Below, piece after piece: positions 35,642-46,588 of a DNA stretch of 64,000 nucleotides (the first letter of the stretch is position 1; each line of letters starts with the position of its first letter). A program made the position numbers and the translations under genes. Source of the stretch: CBDHDN01 sp965261585 (lineage in GTDB: Bacteria; Pseudomonadota; Alphaproteobacteria; UBA6615); the NCBI GenBank assembly GCA_965261585.1, contig CBDHDN010000063.1:19252-83251 (forward strand). The letters run 5' to 3'. The notes under the pieces are model-generated. The model was given only the letters and a program-made list of their open reading frames with translations, was not told where the DNA came from and searched no databases.

Positions 35642-36685
35642 TTGACTGAGCCCCTCAAGATCGCTCTGGATGCCATGGGCGGCGACAACGCACCCCATAT
35701 CGTTGTCGCCGGCGCCAACATCGCGCGTCAGCGCTTCCCCGGCGTGCGCTTCCTGCTGGTCGGCAACCGGGACGAAATCGAACCCAGGGTCAAGCGGCTG
35801 CGCGGCCTGGCGGACGTCGTCGAGATCCAGCACACGACGGAACGCGTACTGCCCGACGATAAGCCGTCACAGGTCGTGCGCAGCGGGCGCGAGACCAGCA
35901 TGCATCTGGCCATCGACGCGGTCAAAAGCGGTCGCGCCGGGGGCATTGTCTCGGCCGGCAACACCGGCGCCCTGATGGCCATCGCGATGGTCGTCCTGCG
36001 CCGGCTGCCGGGTATCGATCGGCCCGGCATCGCGACGTTCTTTCCGACGATCCGCGGCGAATCGGTGATGTTGGACCTGGGCGCCAACGTCTCGTGCGAC
36101 GAGCGCAACCTCGTGCAGTTCGCCGCCATGGGCGCGGTGTTCTCGCGCGCGGTCTTGGGCACGCACAATCCGACGATCGGGCTGCTCAATGTCGGCTCGG
36201 AGGAGACGAAGGGCAACAACGCGCTGAAACGCGCGGCGCAGATGTTGCGTGCCTCGAAGCTGGACGGCGCGTTCTATGGCTATATCGAGGGTGACGACAT
36301 CGCCGCCGGCACCGTCGACGTCGTCGTCACCGACGGTTTCTCCGGCAATATCGCACTGAAGACGGCCGAGGGCACGGCGCGGCTGGTGACTCATTTCTTC
36401 CGCGAGGCGTTCAAGGCCTCGTTCTCGGCCCAGATCGGCTATGTCTTCGCCAAGCGGTCGCTCGATAAGCTGCGGATCCGTACCGACCCGCGGCGCTACA
36501 ACGGTGCCGTCCTGCTCGGCCTCAACGGTATCTGCGTCAAGAGCCACGGCGGCACCGACGCGCTTGGCTTCGCGACGGCGATCGGCCTGGCCGTGGACAT
36601 GATCCGGCACGGCTTCAACGACAGGATCGCGGCGCAGGTCGCCAATTTGGCGGACGGCCAGCTGATGGCGGCGGGTGCCGGCTAG
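35642..36685 (+). CDS. plsX: Phosphate acyltransferase PlsX
   Basis: 347 residues. Converts acyl-ACP to acyl-phosphate, the first step of phospholipid synthesis with PlsY. It starts with TTG at 35642 behind GGAGG; there is no ATG nearby that keeps the conserved N-terminus LKIALDAMGGDNAPHIVVAG. SAGNTGALMAIAMVVL, MLDLGANVSCDERNLVQFA, EGDDIAAGTVDVVVTDGFSG and GLNGICVKSHGGTDALGF are all present. The stop TAG lies inside CTAG 36682-36685, the exact insertion point of IS630-B. The protein is therefore complete, but its downstream partner fabH is now 1.1 kb away. Confidence 0.95.
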   Translation: MTEPLKIALDAMGGDNAPHIVVAGANIARQRFPGVRFLLVGNRDEIEPRVKRLRGLADVVEIQHTTERVLPDDKPSQVVRSGRETSMHLAIDAVKSGRAGGIVSAGNTGALMAIAMVVLRRLPGIDRPGIATFFPTIRGESVMLDLGANVSCDERNLVQFAAMGAVFSRAVLGTHNPTIGLLNVGSEETKGNNALKRAAQMLRASKLDGAFYGYIEGDDIAAGTVDVVVTDGFSGNIALKTAEGTARLVTHFFREAFKASFSAQIGYVFAKRSLDKLRIRTDPRRYNGAVLLGLNGICVKSHGGTDALGFATAIGLAVDMIRHGFNDRIAAQVANLADGQLMAAGAG

Positions 36686-37825
36686 TGCACTGACTCAGAC
36701 AGAAGGTACAGGCAGGCGGTGAAGTTTGGCGAGGATGGTGTCTGCGGATTTGGTCCAGACGAAGGGCTTGGGATCATTGTTGTGCTCGTCAATGTAGCGG
36801 TTGATGGCGGCCTGGAGGTCGACTATCGAGTGGAAGGTGCCGCGCTTGCGCCGCCGGCGCGTGAGGACAGAGAAGAAGCCCTCGACGGCGTTGAGCCAGG
36901 AGGCGGAGGTTGGGGTGAAGTGGAACACCCATCGGGGATGACGCGCCAGCCAGGCGCGGACCTTGGGATGCTTGTGGGCGGCGTAGTTGTCGAGGATGAC
37001 GTGGATGACCTTGCCGGCCGGCACTTGGCGCTCGATCGCGCCGAGGAAGCGGATGAACTCCTGATGGCGATGTCGCTGCATGTTGCGGCCGATGACGGCG
37101 CCGTCGAGGACGCTGAGCGCGGCGAACAAGGTGGTCGTGCCGTTTCGCTTGTAGTCGTGGGTCATGGTGCCGCACTTGCCGGGTTTCATCGGCAGCCCTG
37201 GCTGGGTCCGGTCGAGGGCCTGGATCTGGCTTTTCTCATCGATCGACAGCACCACGGCATGGCTGGGCGGATCCATGTAGCGGCCGACGATGTCCTCGAC
37301 CTTCTCGGCGAAGGCGGGGTCGTTGGAGCGCTTGAAGGTGCGGATGCGGTGCGGCTGCAAACGGTGGCCTTGCCAGATGCGCTGAACCGAGCGCAGGGAG
37401 ATGCCGACGACCTCGGCCACCGCGCGGCCGGTCCAGTGGGTCGTCTCGCCCGGCGGCTCGGAGCAAGCCAGCGCCAACACTTGGGCCACGGTTGCCGTCG
37501 GCAGCGGCGGCGTGCCCGGCGGCCGGGTCTTGTCGCGCAACAGACCCTCGATGCCTTCCTCGGCGTAGCGCCGCTGCCAGCGCCAGACCGCCGGGCGGCT
37601 GACGCCGACGCGGCGCGCCACATCGAGAACCGGAAGTCGCTCCGCCGAATGCAACACGACCCGGGCCCGCTGAACGTGCTTCAACGGCCGGCTACGATCA
37701 CCGACGACGGCGGTCAGTCGCACGCGGTCATCGGCTCCTACAATCACACAGACTTCCTGAGCCATGATCGCAGAATCGCACGATCACATGCCTTTGTGAA
37801 TCCTATGTCTGCGTCAGTCCACTAG
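36682..37825 (-). mobile_element. IS630-family element IS630-B
   Basis: Bounded by CTAG on both sides (36682-36685 and 37822-37825). Ends TGCACTGACTCAGACAGAAG and (reverse) TGGACTGACGCAGACATAGG. Encodes one transposase. It is wedged between the plsX stop codon and the fabH start. Its ends are the closest match to those of the 109-bp MITE. Confidence 0.93.
36695..37765 (-). CDS. IS630-B transposase
   Basis: 356 residues. N-terminal helix-turn-helix region (AERLPVLDVARRVGVSRPAV) and winged region, then the DDE_3 domain: Asp in VVLSIDEKSQIQALDRTQ, Asp in VIHVILDNYAAHKH and Glu in SWLNAVEGFFSVL. No lesions. Likely active in mobilising the related MITEs. Confidence 0.93.
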   Translation of the reverse strand: MAQEVCVIVGADDRVRLTAVVGDRSRPLKHVQRARVVLHSAERLPVLDVARRVGVSRPAVWRWQRRYAEEGIEGLLRDKTRPPGTPPLPTATVAQVLALACSEPPGETTHWTGRAVAEVVGISLRSVQRIWQGHRLQPHRIRTFKRSNDPAFAEKVEDIVGRYMDPPSHAVVLSIDEKSQIQALDRTQPGLPMKPGKCGTMTHDYKRNGTTTLFAALSVLDGAVIGRNMQRHRHQEFIRFLGAIERQVPAGKVIHVILDNYAAHKHPKVRAWLARHPRWVFHFTPTSASWLNAVEGFFSVLTRRRRKRGTFHSIVDLQAAINRYIDEHNNDPKPFVWTKSADTILAKLHRLPVPSV

Positions 37826-37829
37826 CATC

Positions 37830-38801
37830 GTGCGACGGTCCCAGGTCATTGGCTGCGGCGCTTACCTGCCCGAGCGCATCCTGACGAACGAGCAGCTCGC
37901 GGAACGCATCGACACGTCCGACGAATGGATCCACGCGCGCACGGGCATCCGGTGCCGCCACATCGCCGCCGACGGCGAGCTGACGTCGGACCTGGCCGTC
38001 GCGGCGGCGCACGACGCGCTGACCGACGCCAAGGTGACGCCGGCCGACGTGGACATGATCGTGCTGGCGACGTCGACGCCGGACGAGACCTTCCCGGCGA
38101 CCGCGACGACCGTGCAGCACCGCCTGGGCATGACCCGCGGCTCGGCCTTCGACATACAGGCCGTCTGCTCCGGCTTCGTCTTCGCGCTGGCGACGGCCGA
38201 CAACTTCCTCAAGGCGGGCCAGGCGGATACGGCCCTGGTGATCGGCGCCGAGACGTTCTCGCGCATCCTCGACTGGACCGACCGGTCGACCTGCGTGCTG
38301 TTCGGCGACGGCGCCGGCGCGGTCGTCCTGCGTGCGGTCGATGCCAATGGCGACGCCACGCAACGCGGCGTTCTGTCGACCCATCTGCACTCCGACGGGC
38401 GCTATCACGACATGCTCTATGTCGATGGCGGGCCGTCGTCGAACGGGCTGGCCGGGCATCTGCGCATGGAGGGGCGCGAGGTCTACCGCCACGCCGTGAC
38501 CAAGATGGCCGAGGTGACGAAGGAGGCGCTCGCCGCCAACGGCCTGCGCACCGACGACATCGACTGGCTGGTGCCGCATCAGGCCAACAAGCGGATCATC
38601 GACCACACCGCGGCCAAGCTGGGGCTGCCGGTGGAGCGGGTCGTCATCACCGTCGACCGGCACGCCAATACCTCGGCGGCCTCGATCCCGCTGGCGCTTG
38701 ATGTCGCCTGCCGCGATGGCCGCATCAAGCCGGGCGACCTGGTGCTGGTGGAGGCCATGGGCGGCGGCTTCACGTGGGCCTCGGGCCTCGTGCGCTGGTA
38801 G
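37830..38801 (+). CDS. fabH: 3-oxoacyl-ACP synthase III (FabH)
   Basis: 323 residues. Condenses acetyl-CoA with malonyl-ACP to start fatty-acid synthesis. The catalytic triad is visible: Cys113 in QAVCSGF, His250 in PHQANKRI and Asn280 in HANTSAAS. It starts with GTG 37830 just 4 bp after the IS630-B boundary. No ribosome-binding sequence is present in those 4 bp, so the native leader, which lay at the 3' end of plsX, has been displaced. Translation must now use IS-derived sequence. Confidence 0.95.
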   Translation: MRRSQVIGCGAYLPERILTNEQLAERIDTSDEWIHARTGIRCRHIAADGELTSDLAVAAAHDALTDAKVTPADVDMIVLATSTPDETFPATATTVQHRLGMTRGSAFDIQAVCSGFVFALATADNFLKAGQADTALVIGAETFSRILDWTDRSTCVLFGDGAGAVVLRAVDANGDATQRGVLSTHLHSDGRYHDMLYVDGGPSSNGLAGHLRMEGREVYRHAVTKMAEVTKEALAANGLRTDDIDWLVPHQANKRIIDHTAAKLGLPVERVVITVDRHANTSAASIPLALDVACRDGRIKPGDLVLVEAMGGGFTWASGLVRW

Positions 38802-38849
38802 GCGCGGGCGCTGCCCGGCACACCGCACGATTCTGCCAATCCTTTGATA

Positions 38850-38878
38850 TTGACCGGTTATTCCGGCCGTTGTACGGT
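38850..38878 (+). promoter_or_regulatory. Possible sigma-70 promoter of ihfA
   Basis: TTGACC, 17-bp spacer, TACGGT, in an AT-richer stretch. The ihfA start is 27 bp downstream of the -10 and is preceded by GGGGGAGAAG. Confidence 0.35.
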
Positions 38879-38904
38879 TCCCCCTGGGTTATGGGGGAGA
38901 AGCG

Positions 38905-39237
38905 ATGGCCCAGGGAACGGTAACCCGGGCGCAGCTGACGGAAGCGGTCTATCAAGAAGTCGGGCTGTCTCGGAACGAATCGGCGGAACTCGTCGAGTCC
39001 GTGTTGGCCGAGGTTGCCGACGCGTTGGTCAGGGGGGACATGGTCAAGCTCTCTTCGTTCGGCAGTTTCTCCGTGCGGCAGAAAGGCCGCCGCATGGGGC
39101 GTAACCCGAAGACCGGGGAAGAGGTGCCGATCATGCCGCGCCGGGTCTTGGTGTTCCGGCCGAGCCACGTGCTGAAGAAGCGGATCAACGATGCGCTCGT
39201 CGGGTCGGACGGTTCCGGCGCCCAGGCGGCGCAGTAA
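38905..39237 (+). CDS. ihfA: Integration host factor subunit alpha
   Basis: 110 residues. DNA-bending protein working as a heterodimer with IhfB. The signature GSFSVRQKGRRMGRNPKTGE carries the DNA-intercalating NP pair, and the N-terminus VTRAQLTEAVYQEVGLSRNE is alpha-type. A strong GGGGGAGAAG ribosome site precedes the ATG. It sits after fabH and before a merR gene, the conserved alphaproteobacterial order. Confidence 0.95.
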   Translation: MAQGTVTRAQLTEAVYQEVGLSRNESAELVESVLAEVADALVRGDMVKLSSFGSFSVRQKGRRMGRNPKTGEEVPIMPRRVLVFRPSHVLKKRINDALVGSDGSGAQAAQ

Positions 39238-39244
39238 GCACCCG

Positions 39245-39676
39245 ATGTCGCAGGCCGCCGAAACTTCGGGTCGCGATAAGTCGGCGGCCGCGTTTCGTAC
39301 GATCAGCGAGGTCGCCGCCGAGTTGGACCTGCCGCAGCATGTGCTGCGGTTCTGGGAGTCCCGCTTTACCCAGGTGCGGCCGCTGAAGCGCGGCGGCGGC
39401 CGGCGTTACTACCGGCCGGAAGACATCGAGCTCCTGCGGGCGATCCGCGAGCTGCTCTACGACGACGGCTACACGATCAAGGGCGTGCAGAAGCTGTTGC
39501 GCGGCGGCGGCGTGCGGCCCGAGCCTGCCGACGGCGACGACGGCGACGACGGCACCGAGGCGGCGGCGTCCGAGGACGTGTCGGCTGGCGCGCTGACCGA
39601 GGCCCAGCGGACCGAATTGGAGGCCATGCTCGACGAGCTGCAGACCGTGCGGGCGATGCTCGCGCGCCACCTCTAG
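39245..39676 (+). CDS. MerR-family transcriptional regulator
   Basis: 143 residues. MerR helix-turn-helix and wing: TISEVAAELDLPQHVLRFWE, SRFTQVRPLKRGGGRRYYRP, DIELLRAIRELLYDDGYTIK. An acidic Asp/Gly-rich linker follows, then a coiled dimerisation helix at the end (TEAQRTELEAMLDELQTVRA). No metal-binding cysteines. It follows ihfA by 7 bp, so is co-transcribed. Target unknown, although this ihfA-merR pairing is conserved. Confidence 0.9.
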   Translation: MSQAAETSGRDKSAAAFRTISEVAAELDLPQHVLRFWESRFTQVRPLKRGGGRRYYRPEDIELLRAIRELLYDDGYTIKGVQKLLRGGGVRPEPADGDDGDDGTEAAASEDVSAGALTEAQRTELEAMLDELQTVRAMLARHL

Positions 39677-39749
39677 ACCCCGCCCACGATACCCACCCCG
39701 TTCATTGCCTGGCGCCACGGCCGGGCGTATATTCGCGAGTTCTCAGGGT

Positions 39750-39826
<77 letters not shown>

Positions 39827-40001
39827 ATTCTTTCAAGGGGTTAGGCGATTTTCTGGGGCGGCGGACTGCGGCGGGTGCGTGGATATTGCGTGGGTCGCGA
39901 CGGCGATACGTCTCACACCACGTCCGTCCACCGCAGCATCCTCCCGGCCTCGAGGGCGCGCGCGGCTCTACGCCCGCTCAGGTTTCGGTCCCTGTGTCCG
40001 A

Positions 40002-40433
40002 TCAGGCAACTGCCTGCATGCTCTTTGGCCGAGCCGGCACGCCGACCACGGTCGTGAAAGCGGGCACGTCACGGATCACGCAGGCGCCGGCCCCAACCAC
40101 CGCGCCTTCGCCGATGACCAGCGGCCGGTCAGGTGTTCCGTTGATTATGTTGGCCCCGGTCCCGATATGGGCGCCCCTTTTGATGGTCACGTTGCCCGAG
40201 ATGTGCGTGCCAGGAGCAATCGTGGCGAAGTCTTCGATGACGACATCGTGGCCCACCGTACAGTCGAGGTTTATGTGAACGGACCGGCCGATCACGATGT
40301 TCACGGTAAAGATCGAACCCGCGCAGATGATGGTTCCCTCGCCCACCTCGACCGTCCGCGACATGTGCACGTCGGGTGCGAAGCAGGTATGAAAGGCGAG
40401 GCCGCGATGTCTGGGCTGGATGACATAGCTCAA
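40002..40433 (-). CDS. Hexapeptide-repeat acyltransferase (NeuD-like), possibly N-terminally truncated
   Basis: 143 residues made of left-handed beta-helix repeats: VEVGEGTIICAGSIFTVNIV, INLDCTVGHDVVIEDFATIA, PGTHISGNVTIKRGAHIGTG, VVGAGACVIRDVPAFTTVVG and VPARP. This is the C-terminal half of NeuD/PglD-type sugar O- or N-acetyltransferases with the catalytic His in CTVGHD. The usual N-terminal nucleotide-sugar-binding domain (~70 residues) is absent and the frame must start at TTG 40433. It may be a remnant. No polysaccharide cluster surrounds it. Confidence 0.75.
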   Translation of the reverse strand: MSYVIQPRHRGLAFHTCFAPDVHMSRTVEVGEGTIICAGSIFTVNIVIGRSVHINLDCTVGHDVVIEDFATIAPGTHISGNVTIKRGAHIGTGANIINGTPDRPLVIGEGAVVGAGACVIRDVPAFTTVVGVPARPKSMQAVA

Positions 40434-40479
40434 GTAGCGCCGATGCGATCCGCCCTACACTCGTGGCCGGAGAGTTGCC

Positions 40480-40980
40480 GTGGAGCCGCTTGCGGCCCGC
40501 TTACCGGAGGGCATGGCATTGAAAGCGAAGATCTTCGAGCGGCCGTCGCTGGTGACCCGCATCGCGATCGGCAAGGGCGTCGGGCTCGTCATCGGACTGT
40601 TGGGGTTCGTGCTGTTGCCGGTGTTCGCGCCCGAGGCCGGCTGGCTCATCCGCTGGGGCGTCTTGTTGTGGTACACGACGCTGGGCGCGCTGATCGGCAT
40701 GTTCGGCGTTTTCAACTGGCATCCCGTCCTCAATCTGCCGATGCCGTGGTGGTTCCGGGCGCCGCTGCTGGGTGCGTGGATGAATTTCGTCCTGACGTTC
40801 TTCGCCTACGACACGATGGCGGCCCTGATGGTGTCCATGTTCGGCGTCGACGGCCTGCTGCGGTCGCCGTTCTGGTTCACGGCCGAAGGCGCCGTCGTCG
40901 GGCTCATCATCGGGTATTTCGCGACCCGGTTCGGCGGCGAGGGTAAGGAGACCGTCGCGGGCTCCAGCGCGCCCGTTTAG
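40480..40980 (+). CDS. Hypothetical inner-membrane protein
   Basis: 166 residues with about four hydrophobic segments (GKGVGLVIGLLGFVLLPVFA, LLWYTTLGALIGMFGVFNW, PLLGAWMNFVLTFFAYDTMA, FTAEGAVVGLIIGYFATRF). I start it at GTG 40480 because GGAGAG lies 6 bp upstream; ATG 40513 has its GGAGGG too close. The family is not recognised. Isolated gene. Confidence 0.7.
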   Translation: MEPLAARLPEGMALKAKIFERPSLVTRIAIGKGVGLVIGLLGFVLLPVFAPEAGWLIRWGVLLWYTTLGALIGMFGVFNWHPVLNLPMPWWFRAPLLGAWMNFVLTFFAYDTMAALMVSMFGVDGLLRSPFWFTAEGAVVGLIIGYFATRFGGEGKETVAGSSAPV

Positions 40981-41986
40981 GACGAAGCGTCGGCCGCCAG
41001 CCTTTGACCCGAACGCTCGCCGCCTCAGTCGATGGCGATTACCAGTTTTCCGAAGTGCTGCGCACTCCGCATGCGGTGAAAGGCGGCGCGCGCGTCGGAG
41101 AACGCGAACGTGTCGTCGATCACCGGGTTCATTTCGTGCAGCGAGATAGCCCTGTTCATGTCAACGAACATCTGCCGCGAGCCGACATAGACACCCCGCA
41201 GCGTGATCGATTTGCGCATGATGTCGGTCGGTGCAATTGCCCCGTCGACGCCGGTCAGTACGCCGATGAGCGCGATCGTCCCGCCGACGCGGGCGGCGCT
41301 GATCGATCTTTGCAGGGTTCCCGGCCCGCCGACCTCGACGACCCGGTCGGCGCCGAGGCCATCCGTCAGCTCGATAACGCGGACGTCCCAATCGTCGGAT
41401 TCCCGGTAGTTGATCGTGCCCCCGGCGCCCAATGACTGCATGCGTTCCAGCTTGCTGTGGCTCGATGACGTCACGATCGTGCGCGCGCCCATGAGCTGAC
41501 AAAACTGCTGGGCGAACACGGAGACGCCACCGGTGCCCAGCAGCAAGACCGTCTCGCCCGGCTGTACCGGACGCGGCTGTGTCAAGGCGTGCCACGCCGT
41601 CAGTGCCGCGCAGGGCAGCGTTGCCGCTTCGGCCCACGACAGATGCGACGGTGCCGGCACGATGCCACCGGCATTCAACACCGCATACTCGGCCAGAACG
41701 CCGGGCTTGGCGCCGCCAAGCGCGGATACCATTGCCGTGGATGAAATTGGCCCTGCCGCCCAGTCCTGAAAGAAGCAGCCGACGACCCGATCGCCGACAG
41801 CGACGCCGTCGACGCCTGTCCCGACCGCGACCACCTCACCTGCCGCATCCGAGTTCGGAATGGTCGGGTATGAAAGCTTGCGGGGAACCGGATCTTCGAT
41901 TGTCGACAGATCGCGATAGTTCACCGACGACGCATGAACCTTGACCAGTACCTGAGCCGGACCCGGCTCAGGCGTCGGCCGGTCGT

Positions 41987-43441
<1,455 letters not shown>

Positions 43442-43742
43442 TAAGGTATCCTTATGCGCCGGGTCGCGCGGCCGGCGTCCTTAGACGCGGGCCAAGCCCC
43501 GGCGTTTTCGCCCTGCCCCAGGCGCGGCCGGAACTGGAAGATTTTTGATTATTGTTCCCGGGATATGGCACCGCCGGGTCGGCGGTGCTTCGCGCAATCG
43601 CGAGACAATGATTGACACCCGTCAAATGGGCCAGCTCGCCCGATATGTCAAGCAAATCAGTTTCTTATGTCCGGCGACACGCCGGCCGCGTGCCGCGGAT
43701 CATGCCGCGGGCGCTTGCAGACGAGGGATTGTCCGCTCGTGA
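43442..43742. other. Leader region upstream of rhlE with a stem-loop
   Basis: 301 bp without a gene. It contains a perfect 8-bp stem GCACCGCC/GGCGGTGC at 43568-43588, between the GntR-type gene end and rhlE; it may terminate the GntR transcript, though no T-run follows. AT-rich segments nearby could hold the rhlE promoter. Confidence 0.4.
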
Positions 43743-44071
43743 CTAGGCGTTCAGTCCCGCCAGGATGCGGTCGCGGACGGAGCGCAGGTGGCGGCGCATG
43801 CATTCGGCGGCGACGTCCGTGTCGCGCTGCGAGATGGCGTCGTAGAGGCAATCATGCTCTGCGAAACTGTGGTGGTTGGCGGGCGGCAGCTTCGTCGAGC
43901 GCAGCTGGCCCCAACCGTCGAGTGGCGGACCGTGTTCAATGTGTCGAACAGGCTGATCAGCAGCTTGTTGTGGGTCGCCGCGGCGATGGCGCGGTGCAGC
44001 TTGTTGTCCCAGGCCTCGTAGACGCGCCATTCACGCGCCGACCGGCTGGCGCGGATGCAGGCGCGCATCTG

Positions 44072-45990
44072 GTGCGCCAGGCGAACTGGCAGAAGGTAGG
44101 GGGTGCAAGTCCCCCGGAACGAAGGAGTAACCGAACCACGTTTCTCCGCGAGCCGTGCGTTGGCTCCCGTGAGGGGGCAGGCGAAGCGTCGGTAGCGGCA
44201 TGGATGGGCAGGGCTATTGAGCACCGTAAAAGCGATGGTCCGGGGTGCCGAGGCTTTCAGATCGGTCGAAGGCAATATTGCAGGCGTCGTTTTGGTGAGA
44301 TGTCGGCGAGCCCCGCGGTGTCAGAGAACCCATGCACGTTCGCACGCCTTCTGTTGGGACCCTGGGAGGTCTTCAAACTGCCCCGGTTGTCGTAAAGGGG
44401 CCGCGTAGGGAATGGAGAAAACCGAAGCCTCTGATGAACGGTTTGAAGAAGTCGGATGAGGCCGTACGACCTGTGAGGGCGGCGAACAAGGGAGCGCGAG
44501 CTTCTGCGGAGTCGCCGGAGGAAAGGGCCTCAACCAAGGGGAATCCGGATTGCCAAAGCACGCGCCGAACCCAGTGTCGGGTAAGCGTGCCACAGGCGGC
44601 GGCCCGGATACGGAAAGCTGCAGAGAGAAACCCGAAGGAACGTCTCACTGCGCTCTTCCACCACATTACGCCGGACGCGCTCGGTGCGGCCTACTTCGCA
44701 TTGAAGAAGGACGCAGCAGCCGGTGTCGACGGCGTTACGTGGGACATGTACGGCGAGGGTCTGGATGAGCGCCTGCTCGACCTGCACCGGCGCCTGCACA
44801 GAGGGGGAGCGTACCGGGCGCCACCGGTTCGGCGGGTAGAGGTACCCAAGCCGGACGGGGGGACACGACCGCTCGGGATCGCGGCGCTGGAGGACAAGGT
44901 CGTCCAGAAGGCGGTTGTGGATGTGATCCTGACACCGATCTACGAGGTGGTGTTTCTTGGCTTCAGCTACGGGTTCCGACCGGGGCGGGGGGCGCACGAT
45001 GCGCTCGATGCCCTGGCCTTCGGGATAGAACGGCGCAAGGTCAGCTGGATAGTCGATGCAGACCTCCGGGCGTACTTCGACACGATCCCGCGGGATGGGT
45101 TGATCACGTTCCTAGAGCACCGCATCGGAGACAGGCGGGTCATCCGTCTGATCCGGAAATGGCTGAACGCCGGCGTCATAGAGAGTGGGTCATGGGCAGA
45201 TACGGGTATGGGCACGCCGCAGGGGGCAATAGTCTCCCCCGTCTTGGCGAACGTGTTCCTGCATTACGTGCTCGACGTGTGGTTCCACAAGAAATGGCGC
45301 CCGAACGTCCCGGATGGCGAAGCGATCATCGTCCGTTACGCTGACGATATCGTTGTCGGGTTCCAACACAAGCGGGATGCGGAGCGGTACCTCCGCGACG
45401 TTCGGGAGAGGCTGGCCCGGTTCGGTCTCAGCCTCCACCAGGACAAGACCCGCCTCGTGGAGTTTGGCCGGTTCGCGGATTTGAACCGGCGCCAGCGCGG
45501 GGTGGGCAAGCCGGAGACTTTCGACTTTCTGGGCCTCACGCACTATTGCACGACGACCCTGAGAGGACGCTTTCGGCTTGGTCGCAAACCGGTTGCCAAA
45601 CGGGTCAACAGGACCCTGGCGCGCATCGACGAGGTGCTTCGCAAGCGCTGGCACCACGACATCTGGGAAGTTGGTAGGTGGCTGGGGAGAGTCTGCAATG
45701 GCTGGCTCAACTACTTTGCCGTCCCAGGGTCAGGCCGGTTCATCCGTGCGTTCCTCCGCAGGCTGCAACGCCGGTGGATGCGGGCGCTACGCCGCCGGTC
45801 CCAGCGAGCCCGATTTAGTTGGAAGCGACTGGAGCGCATGACCGAAATCCTGTGGCCACGCGCCTCCATCCGCCACCCATGGCCGGACCAGCGGTTCGCC
45901 GTCAAGCACCCGAGGTAGGAGCCGGATGGTTCAACGACCACGTCCGGATCTGCGCGGGGGGTGCGCAGCAATGCGCATTCCTACCGTAAC
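44072..45990 (+). mobile_element. Group II intron, copy 1 (1919 bp)
   Basis: The 5' end GTGCGCC is the GUGYG consensus; the 3' part has a domain-V-like hairpin (GAGCCGGATG...CACGTCCGGA near 45917-45949) and ends ...CTACCGTAAC. It contains a maturase gene. Boundaries are fixed by comparison with copy 2 and by the exact rejoining of the GntR frame. It is inserted antisense to that gene. Confidence 0.93.
44434..45918 (+). CDS. ltrA: Group II intron reverse transcriptase/maturase (copy 1)
   Basis: About 494 residues from ATG 44434 (an upstream ATG at 44332 lies in the structured RNA region). RT motifs: AAAGVDGVTWDMYGEGLDER, RPLGIAALEDKVVQKAVVDV, the GFSYGFRPGRGAHDAL motif, VDADLRAYFDTI, GTPQGAIVSPVLANVFLHYV, catalytic YADD, then the maturase X domain (KRVNRTLARIDEVLRKRWHH, WLGRVCNGWLNYFAVPGS). 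It ends without an HNH endonuclease domain. Compared with copy 2 it has Gly for Trp in IPRD(G/W)LITFLEHRIG. It assists splicing and retrohoming. Confidence 0.93.
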   Translation: MNGLKKSDEAVRPVRAANKGARASAESPEERASTKGNPDCQSTRRTQCRVSVPQAAARIRKAAERNPKERLTALFHHITPDALGAAYFALKKDAAAGVDGVTWDMYGEGLDERLLDLHRRLHRGGAYRAPPVRRVEVPKPDGGTRPLGIAALEDKVVQKAVVDVILTPIYEVVFLGFSYGFRPGRGAHDALDALAFGIERRKVSWIVDADLRAYFDTIPRDGLITFLEHRIGDRRVIRLIRKWLNAGVIESGSWADTGMGTPQGAIVSPVLANVFLHYVLDVWFHKKWRPNVPDGEAIIVRYADDIVVGFQHKRDAERYLRDVRERLARFGLSLHQDKTRLVEFGRFADLNRRQRGVGKPETFDFLGLTHYCTTTLRGRFRLGRKPVAKRVNRTLARIDEVLRKRWHHDIWEVGRWLGRVCNGWLNYFAVPGSGRFIRAFLRRLQRRWMRALRRRSQRARFSWKRLERMTEILWPRASIRHPWPDQRFAVKHPR

Positions 45991-46449
45991 TGAGAAGTCG
46001 GCGTTCGTCGCGTGCAGGGCGGCGAGGCGGGCGAGCTGCGGCTCGATCGCTAGGCGCGCCTCCATCACCGCCGCCGGGTTGGTCTCGCCGCTCAGATATT
46101 CGACATCGCCGATGTTCAGGACCGGGCGCGTGCCGACGAACGTGCCGCGGCCGACATGGCGCCAAATCTGGCCCTCAGCCTCGAGCACGGCCAGCGCCTT
46201 GCGCAGGTCGGTGCGTGACACCCCGAGCGCCGTGGACAGATCCCGCTCGGCCGGCAAGCGGCTGTTGAGCGAGAACTCCTGCTCAGTCAGATATTGCCGC
46301 AGTCCGGTCAGCGCCGGTATTTCGCCTCGCACCTCGTACCCTCGCAAACCAATTTCGACATTGAATCAAAATACCAGGTTCAAAGATGAGCATCTTCGGC
46401 CTTAATTTTGAAAACGCAAAGATCAAACAGAGCGTTGGCGAAAAAATGG

Positions 46450-46464
46450 ATTGGACCAATTGGT
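46450..46464. promoter_or_regulatory. Putative GntR/FCD operator
   Basis: ATTGGACCAATTGGT contains two overlapping perfect dyads, ATTGG-A-CCAAT and ACCAATTGGT, in the divergent promoter region between the GntR/FCD regulator and the FAH gene. FCD regulators bind TGGT/ACCA dyads. Inferred from pattern and position. Confidence 0.5.
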
Positions 46465-46588
46465 CAAATAAGGCTGGATTGGGTGGCGTTTCTGGTAGCT
46501 GCCGGGGCGGCTCTCGGGCGTTCGGTACCGGCGGTCCTGCATGCCGTGCCGAGTGGGCCGCGGCGTTCGCCGGCCGGGATTCGTAGCC

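Larger units (their letters stand above)
43743..46347 (-). pseudogene. GntR/FCD-family transcriptional regulator, split by an antisense group II intron
   Basis: The 5' part (45991-46347, start TTG or nearby) encodes the winged helix (SRLPAERDLSTALGVSRTDL and RKALAVLEAEGQIWRHVGRG) and the start of the FCD ligand domain (MEARLAIEPQLARLAALHAT, NADFS). Removing 44072-45990 joins NADFS directly to QMRACIRASRSAREWRVYEA and WDNKLHRAIAAATHNKLL, restoring the frame exactly. A second lesion, a frameshift near 43918, separates this from the C-terminal WGQLRSTKLPPANHHSFAEH. The intron is on the opposite strand and cannot splice from this message. The regulator is divergent from the FAH gene and probably repressed it. 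Confidence 0.85.

Noticed and set aside
35418..35645. Short frame between DUF177 and plsX considered as rpmF (ribosomal protein L32)
   Set aside because: The product has no zinc cysteines and no L32 sequence; it is Ala/Arg-rich and unlikely to be a gene. rpmF is absent here.
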